Shown: positions 1 through 10,954, numbered from the stretch's first letter. The stretch is 64,000 nt of DNA from Clarkia xantiana subsp. parviflora (GCA_036873135.1 JAPTYO010000022.1:3468979-3532978); one strand, 5' to 3'. The notes: generated from the sequence alone by a model not told the origin. Made by a program: numbers and translations.

Positions 1-1120
1 CCTATTCTTCGCACTCCAACTCCCGAGCCTCCTGTTGAGGTAGTTCCTGCCACCCCCGGGGCCGAGCCTATCCCTCGTCTTCCGATGGACGAGGTATACA
101 AAATTTACACCTCCGACCAGGCAGCGATCCCCTGGCGTCCGATCGAATCCCTCTCCGGGTTTTCGATCCGTCGGGACAATCTTGAGCCCGACTTGGCCCT
201 ACACTTGCTATCAGGGTCAATTCCTCCTGCTCTGAAAAAGCCACTTTACCTGTCGCGGGAGGATATCGAAGGGGAGTTCCGTGCCATGGCTGTCCGTCGG
301 ATGGAGGTAGTATCCTATCGCCTTATTCTCCTCTTTATTCCTACCTTCAATCATTGAATTTTTATCTTTTTCTCTTCCGCCTTAGGAAACTGCGGACCAG
401 CATCGTAGCTTCGCCATCGCCTTGGCTCTGAAGAGCGCTTTGGAGGAGGCTGAAGCCAAGTCGAACCCTGAAGCCCTAGCCAAGCTTCAGATGGAGCGTG
501 ACGAGGCGGTGGCAGCCAAAAATAAGATGGCCAAGGAGAAGGCTCTCCTCGATGACATGTCCACAAGCCTGCTCAAGAAGGTCCACGACCATGAGGCTGT
601 CATGCGTCGAGAGCGGAAGATGGCCCAAGTGGAGCAGCAGCGGAACGAGGGGGAGAAGCAGCAACTCGTTCGCGAGAAGAACGTCTTCACGGATCTTCTG
701 GCGGAGGCCAAAGCTAAGCTTGAAGCGGAAAGGGCAGAGTTCTCTGCCAAACTGGCTGAGGCAAAGGCTCAAGGTCTCGAGGAGGGCCGCGAGGAGGGTC
801 GTCTTCAGGGCCATAGGGAGTATCGGGACTCTGAAGAATTCAAGCTGGCTGCTGTGGAGTTCTGCAAGTCCGAGGTGGAGGACGCTTTATTCAACGCTGT
901 CGAAGAACTCTACACAGCCTATGCGGATTCCATCGACTTCAAGAAGTCCGAGACCCTCGCCCCCTTCGCGGAGAAATATTTCAACCTCCCCGCGGAGAGT
1001 GAAGAGACCGCTGTCGTGGACCTGACTCCGTCAGCCGCGGAGCCTTCCGCCCAGGCCCCTCCAAACCTTGCTCCCTCCGATGCTGCTGAGGACCCATCTT
1101 CCAACAAGGACCAAGTTTAA
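1..1120 (+). CDS. Antisense additional ORF (aORF) of element 1, spliced, 5' end outside window
   Basis: The frame is open from base 1 and runs opposite to gag-pol. Exon A ends at 306 with ATGGAG before GTAGTA. A 79-base intron (307-385) ends in a pyrimidine stretch and TTAG, and exon B (386-1120) continues in frame to a TAA. Read without splicing, the frame stops at 355. The protein has a proline-rich N-terminal part, a conserved block (PWRPIESLSGF to VRRME), then about 130 residues rich in E, K, A, L and R that look like a coiled coil, and an acidic, proline-rich tail. The same domain order and intron position occur in the antisense gene of element 2. Antisense ORFs of this type (PF04195-like, 'putative gypsy type transposon') are known in Tat/Retand elements. 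The function is unknown. I see no break in the visible part. It converges on pol, with 764 bases between the two stop codons. Confidence 0.72.
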
Positions 1121-1324
1121 TGTTCACATCTTTTAGTCCTTGTTGTCTTTTTCTTCTATCTCTTGTATCGAACTCCTTTGGCCTTCGAGCCTTTATATAA
1201 GGAACTTCTTTTATCTGTTTTGGCGTCGATATTCGTTTGCACTTTATCCAAAGCGGTTTTAAATTCGTTACTTAGAACGTTCCAATGCGCCATTAAAATG
1301 ACTTCATACGTCCTTCCGACGTTT

Positions 1325-1760
1325 TACTCGTGACTTTACCATTTAAGGCTTCTTATCAAATCGGGACTTTACCACTTAAGGTTTCTCGCCCAATCGGGAC
1401 TTTACCACTTAAGGCTTCTCGTCCAAAGCCAGGACTTCACCACTTAAGGTTTCTCGTCCATGCCTTTTAAGGCCATTTTCATACCCTTTAAGGCTTTCAT
1501 TGCGTCTCTACTGGACGGCTTAATCGTACCCGTTAAGGCTTTTTGTCGCATCATATAGACGTCTTACACGGACCCATTAGGGTCTTTTCATACCTAGGCT
1601 TTTGGTTGCATCATATAGACGACTTACGTGTACCCCGTAGGGCTTTTGTCCATACCTGTTAAGGCTTTTGGCCGCGCCATATAGACGACTTACGCGTCCC
1701 CGCGGGGCTTTCATCGTACCTCGGAAGGCTTTTGTCGCGTCACTCAGGACGTCTTATTAA
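1325..1760. repeat. Degenerate tandem repeats between integrase and the antisense gene, element 1
   Basis: Units of roughly 30-60 bases carry the recurring word ACTTAAGGNTTCTCG, which drifts to TTAAGGCTTTTNG and then alternates with CATATAGACGACTTACG. They lie between the convergent stops of the antisense gene (1120) and pol (1885). Element 2 has comparable repeats (AAGTCGCCTTAAGTGG) at the same relative place. Confidence 0.7.
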
Positions 1761-1884
1761 CAGTTAGAATAAATTTGAAAGCAATTTGATCGGAAGGCAA
1801 CTTCTTTTATTCACTAATAATTCAAAGTAGGCTTACATCGGATTTTATTGATAGACAATTTGCGCCATTCGTGGCGGCTTCATA

Positions 1885-4800
1885 TCAAACATGATACTTC
1901 TTCAAGTGTTCACCACTGAAGGAATGCTTCAACGTCTTGCCTTCGAGATCCTCTAACTTGTATGCATTGGGCACTGGCATCCCCACGATCTTGTAGGGTC
2001 CTTCCCATTTTGGTGACAGCTTGTTGATCTGGTCTTGATGAACAAACTCATTCCTCCGCCAGACAAGTTCTCCCACGAAGAATTGTCGGGACCTGACACG
2101 CCAATTATAATATCGGGCTGTTGCCAAACGCATTCGGGCCTGGACTTCATCAGCCTTCCACCTCTTCTCCTCGAGTAGGTCTAAGTCCAGACGTCTCATT
2201 TCCTCATTTGTCAGAGGCTCGTAATATTTCGCGCGGTGGGACGCCACCGCTATCTCCACGGGAGCGACCGCCTCCGTGCCATAAACCCGGCCAAACGGAG
2301 TTTCTCCTGTTGATTGCTTGGGTGTTGTTCTCACAGCCCATAGCACATTCTCGAGCTCATCCAGCCAATGACCCTGCAAGGCATAGACTCTCTTCTTCAA
2401 GCCATCCATCACGATCTTGTTGGCTGACTCTACCTGGCCATTGGTCTGGGCGTGGCGGACTGAAGCGGTCCGATGCTCAATGTTTAATTCTTCCAGGTAT
2501 TCCTTCAACTGAGCCCCATTGAACGGAGGGCCGTTGTCGCTGATCAACACTCGCGGGACCCCGTACCGGGATATGATTTGAGTCTGAAGGAACTTGAGGA
2601 TCTGCTGCCCCGTCGTTCTAGCCAATGCTTTGGCCTCTATCCACTTTGAGAAGTAGTCAATAGCCACGAGTAAGTACTTGCACTGACCTCTCGCTTGGGG
2701 AAGTGGTCCCACCAAGTCAATTCCCCATTGCGCAAAGGGCCATGCACTCCTGATGGGCATTAAGTCCGCGGCGGGAGCCACGATATTTGGGGCGTACCTT
2801 TGGCATGCATCACAGGATCGGACCATCGCGGTCGCTTCTTTGTTCATCGAGGGCCAATAGTAACCCAGGTTCAATGCCTTCCTCACCAGAGATCGGGCTC
2901 CCTCATGACAGGCCGCGACTCCTTCGTGTAGTTCCCTTAGGATCCGATTTGTGTCAGGCTCCGCTACGCATTTTAAGAAAGGTTTTACATACCCCTTTTT
3001 GTATAACTAGTTGTCCACCATCGCGTAGTTGTCTGCAATCCGACGCAATCTGACGGCTGCCACTTTATCATCGGGGAGTACTCCTGTAGTCAGGTACGTG
3101 ACCATCGGGGTCATCCAAGTAGGCTTCTCCTCTTCTTCCGATCCTGTCCCAGTAGCACAGACCTCCACCGGGTCAATGTTTGAGATAATCACCTTCTCTA
3201 GGAAATGCACTTTCCGATTCTCCTCGGGGGCCACTCCCAGGGCAAACTTACTCAAGGCATCTGCTTCCGCGTTCTCTTCCCTCGGGATCGCCTCGATATC
3301 AAAGCTTTTGAAGCTTCCCTTCAAAGTCTGCACCTCGTGCAAATATTTCTTCATCGTCGGATTTTTAGCCTCATAGTTCCCCTGGACTTGATTTACAACC
3401 AAGCTAGCATCGCATTTCACTTTTAGATGGTTGACTCCCGTACCCTTGGCAATCTTAAGGCCTGTGATGAGAGCCTCATACTCCGCTTCGTTGTTGGTGG
3501 CTTTGAATGTCAACGCCAAGGCATATCGTAGGGGCTCGCCTCCACCGGGCGGTATCAATACGAATCCTGCCCCCGAGCCTTCTACACTCGATGAACCATC
3601 AGTGTACATCTCCCAAGTATTCTCTTCATTTGGCTGTTCTGGCTGCTGTTCTGTTGTCGGGACTCCTTCCATGGTTGCCCCCTCTGCGGGACCCGTTACT
3701 TCCAGATCGGGTGCCGTAGACTCAGCTATAAAATCTGCCAACGACTGGCCCTTAATAGCGGTTCTTGGAGCGAAATGAATGCGGAATTCCGTCAGCTCGA
3801 TGGCCCATTTTACCAATCTCCCCGACGCCTCCGGTCGTTTCAAAAAGTGTTTCAGGGGCTGATTAGTCAGTACCGTGACTTCATGGGCATGGAAGTAAGG
3901 TCGCAGTTTTCGAGCGGCAATAATCAACGCGAAGAGATACTTCTCAATAGCGGGATAGTTTATTTCAGACTTGGCAAACGCCTTGCTTACATAATAGATA
4001 GGCACTTGGTTGCCTTTGACAATCTTAATCAAAACAGAACTAACAGCCACATCAGAAACAGCCAAATAGAGATAGAGCGGCTCGCCTGGAACTGGTTTCG
4101 CCAACAGCGGAAGGGTGCGAAGATGCTGCTTGAGTGCCTGGAACGCCTCCTCGCACTTGTCGGTCCATTCAAACTTCTTGTTGGCCCTCAGCACATCAAA
4201 AAAGGGCATAGCTCGATCACTCGCCTTGGATAGGAAGCGATTCATCGCGGCCAACCGGCCATTCAGCACCTGGACCTCCCGATGAGTCCTCGAGGACTGC
4301 ATCTCTTCGATTGCTCGCAGCTTCTCAGGGTTCACCTCGATTCCTCTCTGGCTCACCATGAACCCTAGGAATTTCCCCGAGTTTACCCCGAAAGCACATT
4401 TGTCGGGGTTCAGCCGAACATGATGGAACTTCATCCGCTCAAATGCTGCCGCTAAATTCTCGACATGATCTCCTGCCTGTCGGGACTTCACCAGCATGTC
4501 ATTCACATACGCCTCCATGGTCTTCCCCAGCATGTCTCCGAACAACTTATTCACCATCCGCTGGTAAGTTGCTCCGGCATTGATCAATCCGAAGGGCATC
4601 ACGTCGTAATGGTAGACATCACTATCGGCGTAGAAGGCCGTATGGGGGGCATCCTCCTTCACCATCTTAATCTGGTTATACCCGGAATACGCATCCATGA
4701 AGCTCAGCAGCTCATGTCCCGATGTGGCGTCCACCAGCTGGTCAATCCTCGGGAGTGGGTAGCAGTCCTTCGGGCAGGCCTTGTTCAGGTCACGGAAGTC

Positions 4801-5625
4801 GACACACATCCGCCACTTTCCGTTACTCTTTCGCACCAGCACTGGGTTAGCCACCCAAGTCTGGAATCGGAGCTCCTTGATGAATCCAGCATCGAGCAGT
4901 CTGCCCACCTCCTGCTGGATCGCGATCCTCTTGTCCGCGCCCATCAGACGCCTTCTCTGCGCGATAGGCTTGATTGCGGGGTCTATCTTCAGCTCGTGCA
5001 CTATCACGTCGGGGCTTATTCCTGGCATATCACTCGGGGACCAGGCAAACAGCTCCTTAAACTCTTTCAAGAGCTCGATCAACTCTCGGGCTCTTTCCTC
5101 CGATAAAGCAGAGCCGATCTTCACCTTCCTCTGAGGCCCATCGATCTCTACTTCCTTCAAATCCTCCATGGGGGCGGGACGCCCATACTCCTCTCGAGGA
5201 TCGGTATCCGTCTGAAGGACAGTCATGGTCTCCCTCCTTCTCCGTCGGGTGGCGTTAACGTAGCATTTTCGCGATGCCACCTGGTCACCCTTGACCTCTC
5301 CAACTCCGTTATCAGTCGGGAACTTCATCTTCTGGTGGACCGTCGAGGCGACTGCCATAAGAGGATTGATAGTGGTCCTCCCGATGATCGCGTTGTATGC
5401 CCCTGCAGACTCCACTACAACGAAATCCACGTTCCGCCTCTCCATCTTCCAGCCACTACCAAACTCTACTGGTAAGGTAATCATTCCCAACGGGTAGGAA
5501 TGGAGCCAGAGAATCCCACCATCGGGAAGTCCACCTGCGTCAGGTCCTTCTTCGTCTTTCCCATGGCTTCCAGAGCATCCATGAAAAGAATATCGGAGGA
5601 GCTCCCTCCATCTATCAGGATCCAC
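1885..5625 (-). pseudogene. pol: Element 1 pol: PR C-terminal part, RT, RNase H, integrase; one in-frame stop
   Basis: The reading frame runs from about 5500 to a stop at 1885 and is interrupted only by TAG at 3007-3009, where element 2 has CAG (DDQLYKKG). RT is recognisable from KWRMCVDFRDLNKACPKD through MPFGLINAGATYQRM. The catalytic box reads YVND (N codon at 4501-4503) instead of the YVDD seen in element 2, so a metal-binding aspartate is lost. RNase H begins MYTDGSSS near 3600 and includes NNEAEYEAL. Integrase has the HHCC zinc region (HEGVAACHEGARS to CDACQRYA, about 2790-2960) and D, D, E in WGIDLVGP, ISDNGPPF and QVESANK. It ends FSGEHLKKYHV. A 1-base deletion near 5500 separates this frame from gag-PR. 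The product would be inactive. Confidence 0.92.
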
Positions 5626-7598
5626 TTCATCTCGAAGCCATCCACATACAGGGTCACGACCAAGGCGTCATCGTGAGGGCTCTCCACACCAACCAGATCC
5701 TCCGCTGAAAAAGAGATCACCATTTCCTCCTTCAGGGTCCACGACCGGGACCTTTTTCCTAACACCACTGCGGCGGATATGCGCGAAGCATAGTTCTCTC
5801 TGGAAGCGGAGGTGTCACCTCCCGCTGCCATTCCTCCGTGGATGACGTTGATAGTCCCCCGCCTCTCCTTGCGAGCACCCGATCCCGAAGCCTCATGCTC
5901 GACCTTCTTCTTCTTCGGGGATCGGTCGCGGGACTTGGAACGGGAACGGGACCTACTTCTGGAACGGGATCGGCACCGTCCCTTCCCGACGAACTCCTTC
6001 AGCTTCCCCTTCTGGATCAGCTTTTCAATCTCCTTCTTCAGCTCCCGACAATTCTCAGTGTCGTGACCATTGGCTCGATGGTAACGACAGTAACGATCAG
6101 GACGACCTCCTAGGAATTCGCCTTCCTTCCTCGGGGGGTATCGGGCTAGTCCTTGCCGTTCCATCACAGCCAGCACGGAGGTCATCGAGCTGTTGATGGG
6201 GACACTTCGACCTTCGCGGTTATCCTTCTTCGGAGGACGCCTGTCCTCCCTTTTCTCGGGACGACCACGGTTCCTACTTCCCTCTGTCTTGTCGCTCCCC
6301 TTGCGATCATCCGACAGCTTGGATGATGCCTTTCCTGACTTCGGGGGGTCGAGCTCCCCTACAGCAATCTTCGACTCCTGGACGTCAATCTGCTGCTTCA
6401 CCCTCGCTTGCAGGGCCTCCATACTCCATACGGCCTTCGCGGCTACGCTGTGCATCAGGTCAGAGACATACGGAGCACTCAGGTTCCGCAGAAAAGTGCG
6501 AATCATCTCCCCCTCCGAGATTTCTTCGTTAATCTCCGCAGCACTAGCAGTGAACCGTTGGTAATAGTACGCCAACGATTCGTCAGGCCTCTGTACCACC
6601 TGGGTTAAGGTCCTCACGCTTTTCAGGAGGCGTCTCCGACCCTGATACTGCTTGATGAAGCGGTCATGCATATCGGCCCAGCAGGTGATGCTTCCTGGCG
6701 GGAGGCTAAAGAACCACGTCATGGCCCGTTCTCCTAAGGTGATCGGGAACAGCGAGCACACGAGATCGTCGTTCGATGTTCGTCCCATACAAGCCTGGAC
6801 GTGCCTCTGCACATGACGAACTGGGTCTCCTTCTCCATCGTATTCCTTGATTGTCGGGATGCCTATCCCGGGCGGGGCGACAGTGTCGATCAGTCGCGGC
6901 ACGAAAGGATGGCTGGACCGGTCCCTCAGTTCCGACGTCATCTGCTTCTGGTCACCCATGCAGATGCTAACGATCTTCACCACCTGATCAGCGGTGATGG
7001 GGCCATTCAGGGGGATGGTCCTGTTCTGCACTGGTCCTGGGCCGTCGACCACAAACTTCTCCGAATGCATAGGTTCTTTACCCTTGCTCCTGGGCGGAAC
7101 TTCCTGCACCTCTTGTTCTTCTGGGACCACCCTCGGAGGGGGTGGTGGTAACTCCTCCTGCGGAGGTAACTCCTCCGCTTTCCTGGCAGCCTCTCTCTTA
7201 TCCAGCAAGGCCTCCATGGCGGCCAAGAACATGGGCATAGCCTCCGCTACTGCCTTGGCCAGCTCCGAGTTCGAAGACGACCCTTCTTCCCTTCGCGGGA
7301 CTCCTTCTCTTCCATGGCCCACCGGGTTTGGGGGAGCCTCATCTTCCTCCCTACGCGGGACATCCTGCCTGTTCGTCTCAGCGTCTCGGACTGAGACCTC
7401 ATAGCCATCACATTGCCCCCCTGTCTGGGAGAGAGCAGGGTTCTCACCTTGTTCAGCAACGCGTTCTGGCAACGGGGAGTTCACAGTTCCTGCGGGACGA
7501 GAACTGCCAGCCTGAACTTGCTTCTTCTTGCCACCACCGGCCATTGATCTGGTAGAAGCTATTTTGGCTTTTCGTAAGCTTCCCACAGACGGCGCCAA
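5481..7598 (-). pseudogene. gag: Element 1 gag and protease N-terminal part, frameshifted from pol
   Basis: The open frame is 705 codons, but its first codons overlap the tRNA primer site. The start used by element 2 (ATGCCTTCTACT) is ATAGCTTCTACC here, so that start is lost. The next methionine, MAGGGKKKQ at 7544, is the best remaining start. The protein has a proline-rich leader, a retrotransposon gag domain (from about ITADQVVKIVSICMGD through RRLLKSVRTLTQVVQRPDESLAYYYQRF), a nucleocapsid-like CRYHRANGHDTENC motif, an RS-rich tract of about 20 residues (near 5945), and a protease with DGGSSSDILF near 5600. The frame ends FSGSIPTRWE, where element 2 continues FSGFTSYPLGM, marking a 1-base deletion near 5500. 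Confidence 0.9.
7581..7598 (-). other. tRNA primer-binding site of element 1
   Basis: On the minus strand TTGGCGCCGTCTGTGGGA directly follows the LTR end CAACA. TGGCGCC is the complement of a CCA-ended tRNA 3' end. The same word follows the 5' LTRs of elements 2 and 5. I did not assign the tRNA species. Confidence 0.85.
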
Positions 7599-8363
7599 TG
7601 TTGGATCACGGGCGAAGCTCCGTTACGTCCTTGACGGAATGCTTGGACTCCTGGGCTCCGCGTGGTCCTGCAAAAGGGGATGACCTGGGTGGTGACCCAG
7701 AATCCCTCTCCGATGCTTAAATGAGTACGGTGATCAATGGGTGGTAAGCAAAAGTATATGTTCGTATTAGAGTGTCTATGGCGTTCTGAGGTAACTTCCT
7801 CCTTTATATAGAAGGAGGAATTACTCAGTTACCTGTTACTGCGCTTGGCAGTTTTACCCACGATTCCGTATATCTCGCCACGATTCCGTATATCTCGGCT
7901 AGGATTCCGTATATCTCGCCCCACGCTCCGCGTATCTTACCCATACCTCCGCGTATCTCGGGCACGCCCTGCGTATCTCGGGGGAGATTATCTATATCTT
8001 AACCGTCTTCCCACTACTCTCATCTAGTAGGCGGGTTTCTCGGTCTTATTCTCTGATCACAAGTCTCGACTCCTGTCGGGGACTCCAGAGTTGTCTCATT
8101 CTAGATCACCACCCAGGACCTTCAGTCTCTGCGGGACAGGTCCAGCCTCTGCGGGGCTTTGCTTATCGGTGCCTTTACTAAGGCATATCGGGGCCTACTC
8201 AGAGGCTTCTTATCGGGAGCGTTTAGCTCGTTCATCGGGACTGCTAAAGTCGGGACCCTTCGTGCTGGGCCTCTGGGCCTTCAAGGCTTTTCACGAGGCC
8301 CACTGGACCTACTCGCCTTCCAGTGGCTGTTAACGGGGCTAACGATTACATCGTAACCCATCA
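7599..8363 (-). repeat. 5' LTR of element 1 (765 bp) with promoter and leader hairpin
   Basis: On the minus strand it begins TGATGGGTT and ends CAACA, matching the ends of the element 2 LTRs. U3 holds about six 20-base repeats (7855-7985) with the core CGAGATATACGGA, shared in modified form with element 2. A TATA box (TATATAAAGG on minus) lies near 7800-7810. Downstream is the constant box CATCGGAGAGGG (plus 7703-7715), a perfect CTGGGT/ACCCAG hairpin with loop CACC (7685-7700), and CCCCTTTTGCAGG (7667-7679). The stretch is non-coding. Confidence 0.9.
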
Positions 8364-8543
8364 GGTATGGAGTTGTCTGTTTGGGATGAAGCCTTCTACC
8401 ATCCCTTATAGATTTCCCTTATAGCTTTCGCAAGATCCTTCTTATTTGTTTGCTTCGGGTGTGATTCTTCTATTGTCGACTTTCCTTGTCTTTAAAGAGG
8501 TTCCAACAGGACCAAAAAAAAAGTTTTAACTGATGTTTAATAT
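8364..8543. other. Unassigned spacer
   Basis: This spacer lies between the LTR of element 1 and a small copia remnant. No gene, RNA or repeat was recognised. It ends in a run of A around 8513-8521. Confidence 0.5.
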
Positions 8544-8680
8544 GTGCCTGATTTTAAGTTTCATCTGATTATCATTGGCAAGTTAACCAAGGATTTATCA
8601 TGCTCTATTATATTTTATCCAAATTATGTGATACTGCAGGATCTCTCCAGTGGAATGGTCTTGGTTAGTGGTCTTGAAGT
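8544..8680 (+). pseudogene. Ty1/copia pol remnant (protease / GAG_pre-integrase junction)
   Basis: The translation contains IGKLTKDLSCSIIFYPN followed by ILQDLSSGM. In intact copia polyproteins the equivalent stretch (KLTKDLNC..F.P..C.FQDL.TG) links the protease to the GAG_pre-integrase zinc region. Only about 45 codons survive, with no adjoining copia sequence found. This is an old fragment that predates or flanks the gypsy insertions. Confidence 0.6.
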
Positions 8681-8819
8681 AATTTTTTTAAAACATTACC
8701 AAGTCCCTGCAGCACCTCATACCTCTACATTAAACATTACCCAATTAACTGATAAAGGGATATAAGACCTAAATGGCCACCCTAGCACATAATGATATTG
8801 GAATATAAGACTCGTATAA

Positions 8820-8923
8820 AGGAGCAACCCAATCATCAATTATAGGGACGTAAGTCCCCTAATCAAAGGGCAACCCTCCCAACAAGATATGGAGTGTAAG
8901 TTCCCTAATCAAAGGGCAACCCT
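8820..8923. repeat. Two-copy direct repeat flanking element 4
   Basis: The words GTAAGTCCCCTAATCAAAGG and GTAAGTTCCCTAATCAAAGG, each followed by GCAACCCT, occur about 55-60 bases apart, with a weaker third copy before them. This may be local host repeat or part of the element 4 LTR, whose left end is uncertain. Confidence 0.5.
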
Positions 8924-9667
8924 TATTTTGGATATACGGTCAAGCTATTATAAATTGGACCCGATAATTGGGTCACGATCGATTATAATTCGAAACTTGG
9001 AAAACGAACACCCGAGGTCCATCACTTGGGCCCGGAAACAGCATGGGTGGCGAAGCCCACTCAGAATGCCCCGAGGGAAAAATTCCCTCGGGGGATAACC
9101 CGAGCAGGGTAACCTCGCTCAGGTAACCCGAGTGGGACCTTGGGATACCCATCCGGGTATCCCCCGCCCCCCCCTCCGTCCGGACGAGTTCCCTTGACCC
9201 CTACCCCCGGACGACGTATAGCCCGTGGCTCGCCTTCATAGGACATTTTACTACACTTGAGCAAATTAAGTTCATGCACGGTCGAACTGAGGTCAAATGC
9301 ACCATATTTACGGTCAAGGCCAACTTATATTACGAAACTGCCACAACCGGACCAGGAAAGCACTGAAACCGGAGCGGTTCAATAGGAACTCTATAAATAG
9401 AGACCTCCACCCCTCATTTGAAGGTAATATATCACTCTCTCTCTCTCTCTCTCTAAGCCCGTTTATCTCTCTAAAGCTTATACTTACTTAAGCATCGGAG
9501 TGGGCTTACCGGGAACACCCCCCCTGGTGCCCCTTTGCAGGTATCCAAGGAGGAGGATCGGGAATACGAGAAGTAGAAGCCCATGAAGCGAGAAATCAAG
9601 AAGAAAAAGCCCAAGAAGTATGAGAGAACTAAAGGAGAAGCCCACGAAAGAAACTCGTGTGCAAACA
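8924..9667 (+). repeat. 5' LTR of element 4 (left end approximate)
   Basis: It ends GTGCAAACA before the primer site TTGGCGCTATCTGCGG. U3 has palindromic blocks such as CCGAGGGAAAAATTCCCTCGG (9070-9090) and alternating ACCCGAG/CTCGGGT-type words. The TATA box TATAAATAGAG is at 9392-9402, with a CT microsatellite at 9433-9453. The constant box GCATCGGAGTGGG is at 9491-9503, followed by the hairpin ACCGGG/CCTGGT (one G-U pair) and CCCCTTTGCAG. Confidence 0.7.
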
Positions 9668-10021
9668 TTGGCGCTATCTGCGGATCCGAGAAACAAGCAC
9701 GTAGCATACTACCTGTGCTCGATGGCAACAAACAAAATACAAGCGGAGAGCGAAGGGTGCACTAGTAGCAAAACACCAATGATGGGTTTCCAAGAGCCTA
9801 GCATTCAGGGGCAACAGGAAAATATTGTAGAGCAAATGCCTCCTAAGGGAGATCAACAGCCCCTGGATAGCTCTCCATCAAGCTCAAAAGCGCCATAATT
9901 GGTGATGGACCAATGGCTACCTCCACCATCCCCAAAGGCAAACAAGTTACTAATCGGAGCAATGATCAATACAATACATTGAGGCCTTGCCTCAGGAGGA
10001 GAAACGGACTACACAAAAGAA
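9668..10021 (+). pseudogene. Element 4 gag remnant with large internal deletion
   Basis: After the primer site a short frame (to 9898) gives a Q/S/P-rich leader. Next come bases encoding INTIH-stop-GLASGGET, which correspond to the INVIHGG..AGGDTS segment at the end of gag in elements 1 and 2. The gag core and nucleocapsid motif are missing. The stop TGA replaces a glycine codon by comparison with those elements. Confidence 0.6.
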
Positions 10022-10489
10022 GTGTATGCTACCCAATCATGGAATAGGCAAAAGTCACAAGAAGGGAAGCATCGTATAGGGGAAATCCATTTCGGTGTAA
10101 ATGATATAGAGAATTTGAACCTACCCAATAACGAGGCACTAGTAGTGACTATCGGAATTAAAGACCACAGAGTGAGGAGGATTTTAGGCAACGAGGGGAG
10201 TTCAACGAATATCCTCGCATTTGACACAATGATAAAGCTTGGAATGAAGAAAAGAGATTTGAAGACTTTATTTAGCCCATTGACAGATTTTCAAGGAGGA
10301 GCGTCATACCCAATGGGAACAATCACGTTTCCAGTGACATTGGAGGATGGGGAGGCAAGCCTCACATTCGACGCTAACTTTGTCATAATGGAAAAATTGC
10401 ATGGCTACAATGGAATGCTAGGACGTACCTCAATAAACAAGTATGGTATGATCCCGTCGATAGCATTTCAAGTACTTAAGTTCCCATGA
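10022..10489 (+). pseudogene. Element 4 protease region
   Basis: The translation aligns with the protease segment of elements 1 and 2: NNEALVVTIGIKDHRVRRIL, then GNEGSSTNILAFDTMIKLG, then FQGGASYPMGTITFPVTLEDG and YNGMLGRTSINKYGMIPS. The catalytic DGGSS is NEGSS here, so the active aspartate is lost. A TGA follows at 10487-10489. Confidence 0.75.
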
Positions 10490-10540
10490 GAAAAAAGAGT
10501 ATGGAAAGTTAAAGGAGACCAACAGGTCGCAAGGGTATGC

Positions 10541-10954
10541 GTGAATAACATATGGAAGGAGGAGATCAATAAGCCGCCACCAGATGTGCTCTTGATTAGC
10601 ACAGATCCAAGGGAAGAGTATGGACGACCAACCCCTGCAGACGACATCAAAGAAGTGTTAATAGAAGAGCCAGACAGGAAGATACGACTGGGAAAACACT
10701 CTACAAAGGAGACGAAGAGAAATTAATAACACTCCTCAGAGAGTATAAGGAGCAATTCGCATGGTCACCAAGCGATATGCCATGGATAAGTGAAGAAGTA
10801 ATCTCACATAATCTAATCATCAGTGAGTCGGTGCGACCAATAGCACAAAAAAGACGATCACTATGAGAACCCAAAAATATTGAAATCTGGAAGGAAGTGG
10901 GCACACTGCAAGAGGCTAAGTTCATACAAGAAATAAGATTCCAGACATGGGTAG
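10541..10954 (+). pseudogene. Element 4 pol linker and RT start, cut by element 3
   Basis: DPREEYGRPTPADDIKEVLI is followed after a frameshift near 10720 by EYKEQFAWSPSDMPWISEEV, an in-frame TGA (10864-10866), then AKFIQEIRFQTWV. The last codon is interrupted at 10954 by the LTR of element 3 and resumes at 30325 (VANPLLVRNGNGRWRMCIDY). Confidence 0.8.

Larger units (their letters stand above)
1..8363 (-). mobile_element. Element 1: Ty3/gypsy LTR retrotransposon (Tat/Retand-like), 3' part outside window
   Basis: Read on the minus strand, the order is 5' LTR (7599-8363), primer site, gag, protease, RT, RNase H, integrase, a tandem-repeat tract, and an antisense-strand gene that runs off the left edge. 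The PR-RT-RH-IN order defines Ty3/gypsy. Protease active site DGGSS, large size and an extra ORF between integrase and the 3' LTR are known for the Tat/Retand group, so that placement is an inference from layout and motifs. Element 2 in this window is a close relative. Coding is damaged by one lost start codon, one 1-base frameshift near 5500, one in-frame stop at 3007-3009 and an altered RT active site. The target duplication cannot be tested because the other LTR is off the window; the right flank reads GGTAT. Confidence 0.9.

Noticed and set aside
3775..5134. Plus-strand frames of 100-213 codons opposite element 1 pol
   Set aside because: They mirror RT and RNase H codons. No conserved domain was seen and the minus-strand domains are clear.
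1..8363. Endogenous pararetrovirus or other integrated virus
   Set aside because: Domain order PR-RT-RH-IN with LTRs, primer site and Tat-type motifs identifies a Ty3/gypsy retrotransposon. No movement or coat protein features of a pararetrovirus were seen.
8700..8930. Target duplication ATTAC for element 4
   Set aside because: ATTAC occurs twice near 8695-8740, but the sequence after it does not begin an LTR, and the match is expected by chance in AT-rich DNA.
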